Assembly: GCA_036495225.1 (NCBI GenBank)
Contig: DASXNG010000219.1
Coordinates: 1-8,070, forward strand
DNA from: Galbitalea sp036495225
GTDB taxonomy: Bacteria > Actinomycetota > Actinomycetes > Actinomycetales > Microbacteriaceae
DNA: 8,070 nt
Direction of reading: 5' to 3'
Position 1 is the first letter of the stretch. Each line of letters starts with the position of its first letter. Below, piece by piece: positions 5,697-8,070 of the stretch. Position numbers and translations under genes: made by a program. The notes under the pieces are model-generated. The model did not search any database, was not told the DNA's origin, and saw only the letters and a list, made by a program, of their open reading frames with translations.

Positions 5697-7721
5697 GTGC
5701 CGGCCGGGCAACACATCGCTCGCGTCCTGGTGGATTCGCCTCTACCGCAGCTCGACCGGCTCTTCGACTATCGGGTGCCAGAGGCACTTGAGTCGGAGGT
5801 GCGGCCGGGCATTCGCGTGCGCGTTCCGTGGCGCAGCGCCGGTCGACTCATCGATGCGTATGTCATCGAGGTCGTTGGCGAACTCGAGAGCGACTTCCGC
5901 GGAACGCTCAGCGATATCGAGGCTGTCGTCTCTGCGGCACAGGTGCTGTCGCCCTCCGTCGCCGCACTTGCGAGACGAGTCGCCGACCGAGCGGCCGGTT
6001 CGGCCATCGACATCGTGCGAGTTGCCGTCCCGACGCGACAGGCTCGTGTCGAAAAGGCGTGGTTGGCAGCCGCGGATGTCGCCGTCGAGCCGTTTGCGAC
6101 CGTCACCTCAGATCGGATCGACGGCTACCCGGCCGGAGTGATTGAGCGCGCAGTCGCGGAGGGCGGTCGACTTGCGATTGACGCCATCCCGCTGGTCGTC
6201 GAGGCAGGCGCTGGCGTCTGGGTCGGCCACTGGGCTACGACCATGGCCGCCGCCGCCGCAGCGTCGATCGCCGCTGGCCGCTCGGCGATCCTTGCTGTGC
6301 CGGACTACCGCGACCAGGAACAGTTGAGCGCTGCGCTTGCTCGCGCGCTGCCCTCTGAGCGCATCGTGCGGTTGGACGCGAAGCAGTCGAATCCGGACCG
6401 TTATCGGGAGTTCCTGCGGGCCCTCGGCCGTGAGGGCGATGAAACAGCACTCGTGATCATCGGCAACCGCTCTGTCGTGTACGCGCCAGCCAGAAATCTT
6501 GGACTGATAGCGATTTGGGACGATGGCGACCCGCTGCACAGCGAGCCGCTCGCACCTTACGTTCACACGCGGGATGCGGCGCTGCTTCGCCAGGAACTTG
6601 AGGGCTGCGCGCTGCTGATGTTCGGCAATGCGAGGAGCACAGAGGTCGAGAGGCTCGTGGGGATCGGCTGGCTCACCTCCGTTTCTCCCGCGCCGTCGGT
6701 GTTGCCGAAGGTCATTCCGACCGCGCAGCAGGCCGCGACGGATCGCCTCGCAGCCCAGGCACGCATTCCCCCAACGGCGTGGCAGGCAGCGAGGGATGCG
6801 CTTGCGATCGGCCCGGTGCTGGTACAGGTCGCGCGTCCCGGCTACGCGCCGAGACTCGCCTGCGTCGACTGTGGGCAGTCGGCGAGGTGTCAGCGCTGTG
6901 AGGGCCCGCTCGCCCAGAAGGCGGCACGCACCATCCCCGCGTGCTCGTGGTGCGGCGCACTCGCGGTCGATTGGCACTGCGAAAACTGTGGCGGCACGAA
7001 ACTCCGTCTTGTCGGTGCCGGGGGAGCATCGCGTACGGCCGAAGACCTCGGGCGCGCGTTCCCCGGTGTTCGCATCATCGTGGCCGACGGCGAACGGCCA
7101 ATTCTTGCCGTTGGTCCAGAGCCGGCGCTCATCATCGCCACGCGGGGTGCCGAGCCCATCGCGGCTGGGGGATACCGCGCAGTTTTGCTGCTTGACGGGG
7201 AGCGCATGATCGCGAGGGAAAGCCTTCGTGTCGCCGAAGACTGCCTGCGCTGGTGGTCCAATGCGATCGCCCTCGCTGCTCGAGGAGCGCCCACCTACCT
7301 GGTCGGCGTGGGAGGCGCGCTGGCGAGCGTTCTGGCGACCTGGCGACAAGCGGATTACGCCGCGGTCGAACTTGCCGATCGTCGTCGACTGCGTTTCCCG
7401 CCGGCGGTCCGAGTCGCGTCCGTCACCGGCACCGTCGATGAGGTATCCGCCGCGGTTGCTGCCGTGTCGCCGGGATTGGTTTCGGCCGCCGACATCCTCG
7501 GGCCGGTCGAAATCGGCCCGGACGCCGTTCGCACGATCATCCGCTTCGACTACGCGGCTGGGACAGAGGTCGCCGCCCATCTGCGCGCTGAAGTGATCCG
7601 CCGCGCGACGGCACGCAGAAAGCCAATCGTGGCGAGCGGCGGTCGGCCCGTCAGCTCATCGAAGGGCACAAAAGGATCCCTTCGCGTGCGCTTTGACGAT
7701 GTCGAGCCATTCGGCGAGTAA
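5697..7721 (+). CDS. priA: Primosomal protein N' (PriA), actinobacterial type without helicase motifs
   Basis: The 674-residue protein belongs to the PriA replication-restart family. Its N-terminal DNA-binding domain is recognisable (ARVLVDSPLPQLDRLFDYRV, 8-27, the usual region binding the 3' end of a fork). The zinc domain is complete: Cys at 389, 392, 398, 401, 416, 419, 428 and 431, preceded by PGYAP (381-385). The ATPase core is degenerate: where a Walker A GxTGSGKT is expected there is VGHWATTMAAA (176-186) with no lysine, and the DEEH box is replaced by WDDGD (274-278). Loss of helicase motifs is an established feature of actinobacterial PriA, so the protein probably acts in fork binding or primosome loading, not unwinding. 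GTG at 5697 is chosen because family similarity begins about six residues in and GGA (5686-5688) sits eight bases upstream; only two bases separate it from metK. fmt follows after 22 bp. Confidence 0.93.
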   Translation: MPAGQHIARVLVDSPLPQLDRLFDYRVPEALESEVRPGIRVRVPWRSAGRLIDAYVIEVVGELESDFRGTLSDIEAVVSAAQVLSPSVAALARRVADRAAGSAIDIVRVAVPTRQARVEKAWLAAADVAVEPFATVTSDRIDGYPAGVIERAVAEGGRLAIDAIPLVVEAGAGVWVGHWATTMAAAAAASIAAGRSAILAVPDYRDQEQLSAALARALPSERIVRLDAKQSNPDRYREFLRALGREGDETALVIIGNRSVVYAPARNLGLIAIWDDGDPLHSEPLAPYVHTRDAALLRQELEGCALLMFGNARSTEVERLVGIGWLTSVSPAPSVLPKVIPTAQQAATDRLAAQARIPPTAWQAARDALAIGPVLVQVARPGYAPRLACVDCGQSARCQRCEGPLAQKAARTIPACSWCGALAVDWHCENCGGTKLRLVGAGGASRTAEDLGRAFPGVRIIVADGERPILAVGPEPALIIATRGAEPIAAGGYRAVLLLDGERMIARESLRVAEDCLRWWSNAIALAARGAPTYLVGVGGALASVLATWRQADYAAVELADRRRLRFPPAVRVASVTGTVDEVSAAVAAVSPGLVSAADILGPVEIGPDAVRTIIRFDYAAGTEVAAHLRAEVIRRATARRKPIVASGGRPVSSSKGTKGSLRVRFDDVEPFGE

Positions 7722-7743
7722 GTCGTACTGCGAGAATGGGGAC

Positions 7744-8070
7744 GTGCCTTCGCTTTCGCTCGTCTTCGCCGGAAGCCCGGCGGCCGCCGTTCCGAGCCTT
7801 CGTTTGCTAGCCGAAAGCGTTCATCGCGTCCGCGCGGTCGTCACACGCGAGGACTCGCCGCAGGGGCGACGGGGCGTGGTGACTGAGACCCCCGTCGCGG
7901 CCGAGGCCGCAACGCTCGGCATCCCGGTGATCAAGGCGAACCGCCTTGCCGGGGCCGCGACGGAGGCCGTAGCTGAGCTCGCGCCGGATCTCGGTGTCAT
8001 CGTCGCCTATGGCGGGCTGGTACGAGAGCCGCTTTTGTCGACGCCGAGACTCGGCTGGATCAATCTGCAT
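7744..8070 (+). CDS. fmt: Methionyl-tRNA formyltransferase, N-terminal part (3' end outside window)
   Basis: The first 109 codons are present and run off the window end. Fmt transfers a formyl group from 10-formyltetrahydrofolate to initiator Met-tRNA in the cytoplasm. Evidence is the N-terminal LVFAGSPAAAVPSLRLLAES (6-25), VVTREDSPQGRRG (32-44), the TPVAAEAATLGIPVIKANRL stretch (49-68), APDLGVIVAYGGLV (80-93) and GWINLH (104-109). Asn107 and His109 correspond to the catalytic Asn106 and His108 of E. coli Fmt, so the window stops exactly on the catalytic histidine; the SLLP loop and catalytic Asp would follow. The first residues read MPSLSLVFAG where relatives read MRLVFAG, so the GTG at 7744 is about two residues early but is the only start codon nearby in this frame. 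The spacing to priA (22 bp) and the priA-fmt order are usual for actinobacteria. In a short fragment this is still a secure call. Confidence 0.93.
   Translation, partial: MPSLSLVFAGSPAAAVPSLRLLAESVHRVRAVVTREDSPQGRRGVVTETPVAAEAATLGIPVIKANRLAGAATEAVAELAPDLGVIVAYGGLVREPLLSTPRLGWINLH

Noticed and set aside
6108..7580. A 490-codon open frame on the minus strand opposite priA
   Set aside because: It is fully antisense to a secure gene, the translation is rich in Arg/Asp/Gly with no recognisable domain, and long antisense open frames are expected in GC-rich DNA.
7736..7738. ATG at 7736 as the fmt start
   Set aside because: It is in a different frame from the Fmt N-terminus; the in-frame start is the GTG at 7744.
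7807..8070. Minus-strand open frame running off the window end
   Set aside because: It overlaps the clear N-terminus of Fmt on the + strand and its translation is low-complexity and motif-free.

Overview
This window is a stretch of core housekeeping chromosome from a GC-rich actinobacterium. The best guess is a member of the Microbacteriaceae (Micrococcales). That rests on recognised protein families, on the gene order carB-pyrF-(mIHF)gmk-rpoZ-coaBC-metK-priA-fmt, on actinobacterial-type variants (helicase-motif-less PriA, mIHF-like domain, the CoaC PAMHTEMW motif), and on a CTGAGCTTGTCGAAG-type intergenic repeat of a kind I associate with this family. No database search was run. All eight genes lie on the + strand and no mobile element, RNA gene or CRISPR is visible.

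Layout. Positions 1-1033 hold the 3' third of carB (carbamoyl-phosphate synthase large subunit; its 5' end is outside the window). It overlaps pyrF (1030-1908) by a GTGA, and pyrF overlaps gmk (1905-2816) by an ATGA, so the three are probably translationally coupled. The gmk product has about 106 extra N-terminal residues that resemble the actinobacterial integration host factor (mIHF), a separate gene in mycobacteria. A 64-bp gap with two tandem 21-bp hairpin units precedes rpoZ (2881-3141, RNA polymerase omega). coaBC (3199-4383) follows after 57 bp. The largest gap, 114 bp between coaBC and metK, carries a degenerate tandem repeat that begins inside the last codons of coaBC and provides its stop codon. 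metK (4498-5694), priA (starting with GTG 2 bp after metK) and fmt (GTG start at 7744, cut off by the window end) complete the block.

Functionally, carB and pyrF belong to pyrimidine synthesis, gmk makes GDP, rpoZ is an RNA polymerase subunit, coaBC performs two coenzyme A steps, metK makes S-adenosylmethionine, priA belongs to replication restart, and fmt formylates initiator tRNA. Together this is a growth-linked gene block. There is no gene-free stretch longer than 300 bases.

I see no convincing undescribed system. The items most worth a second look are the mIHF-Gmk fusion, the two small intergenic repeat arrays, the loss of two E. coli active-site residues in the CoaC half of CoaBC, and the PriA that has lost its ATPase motifs but kept all eight zinc-ligand cysteines.
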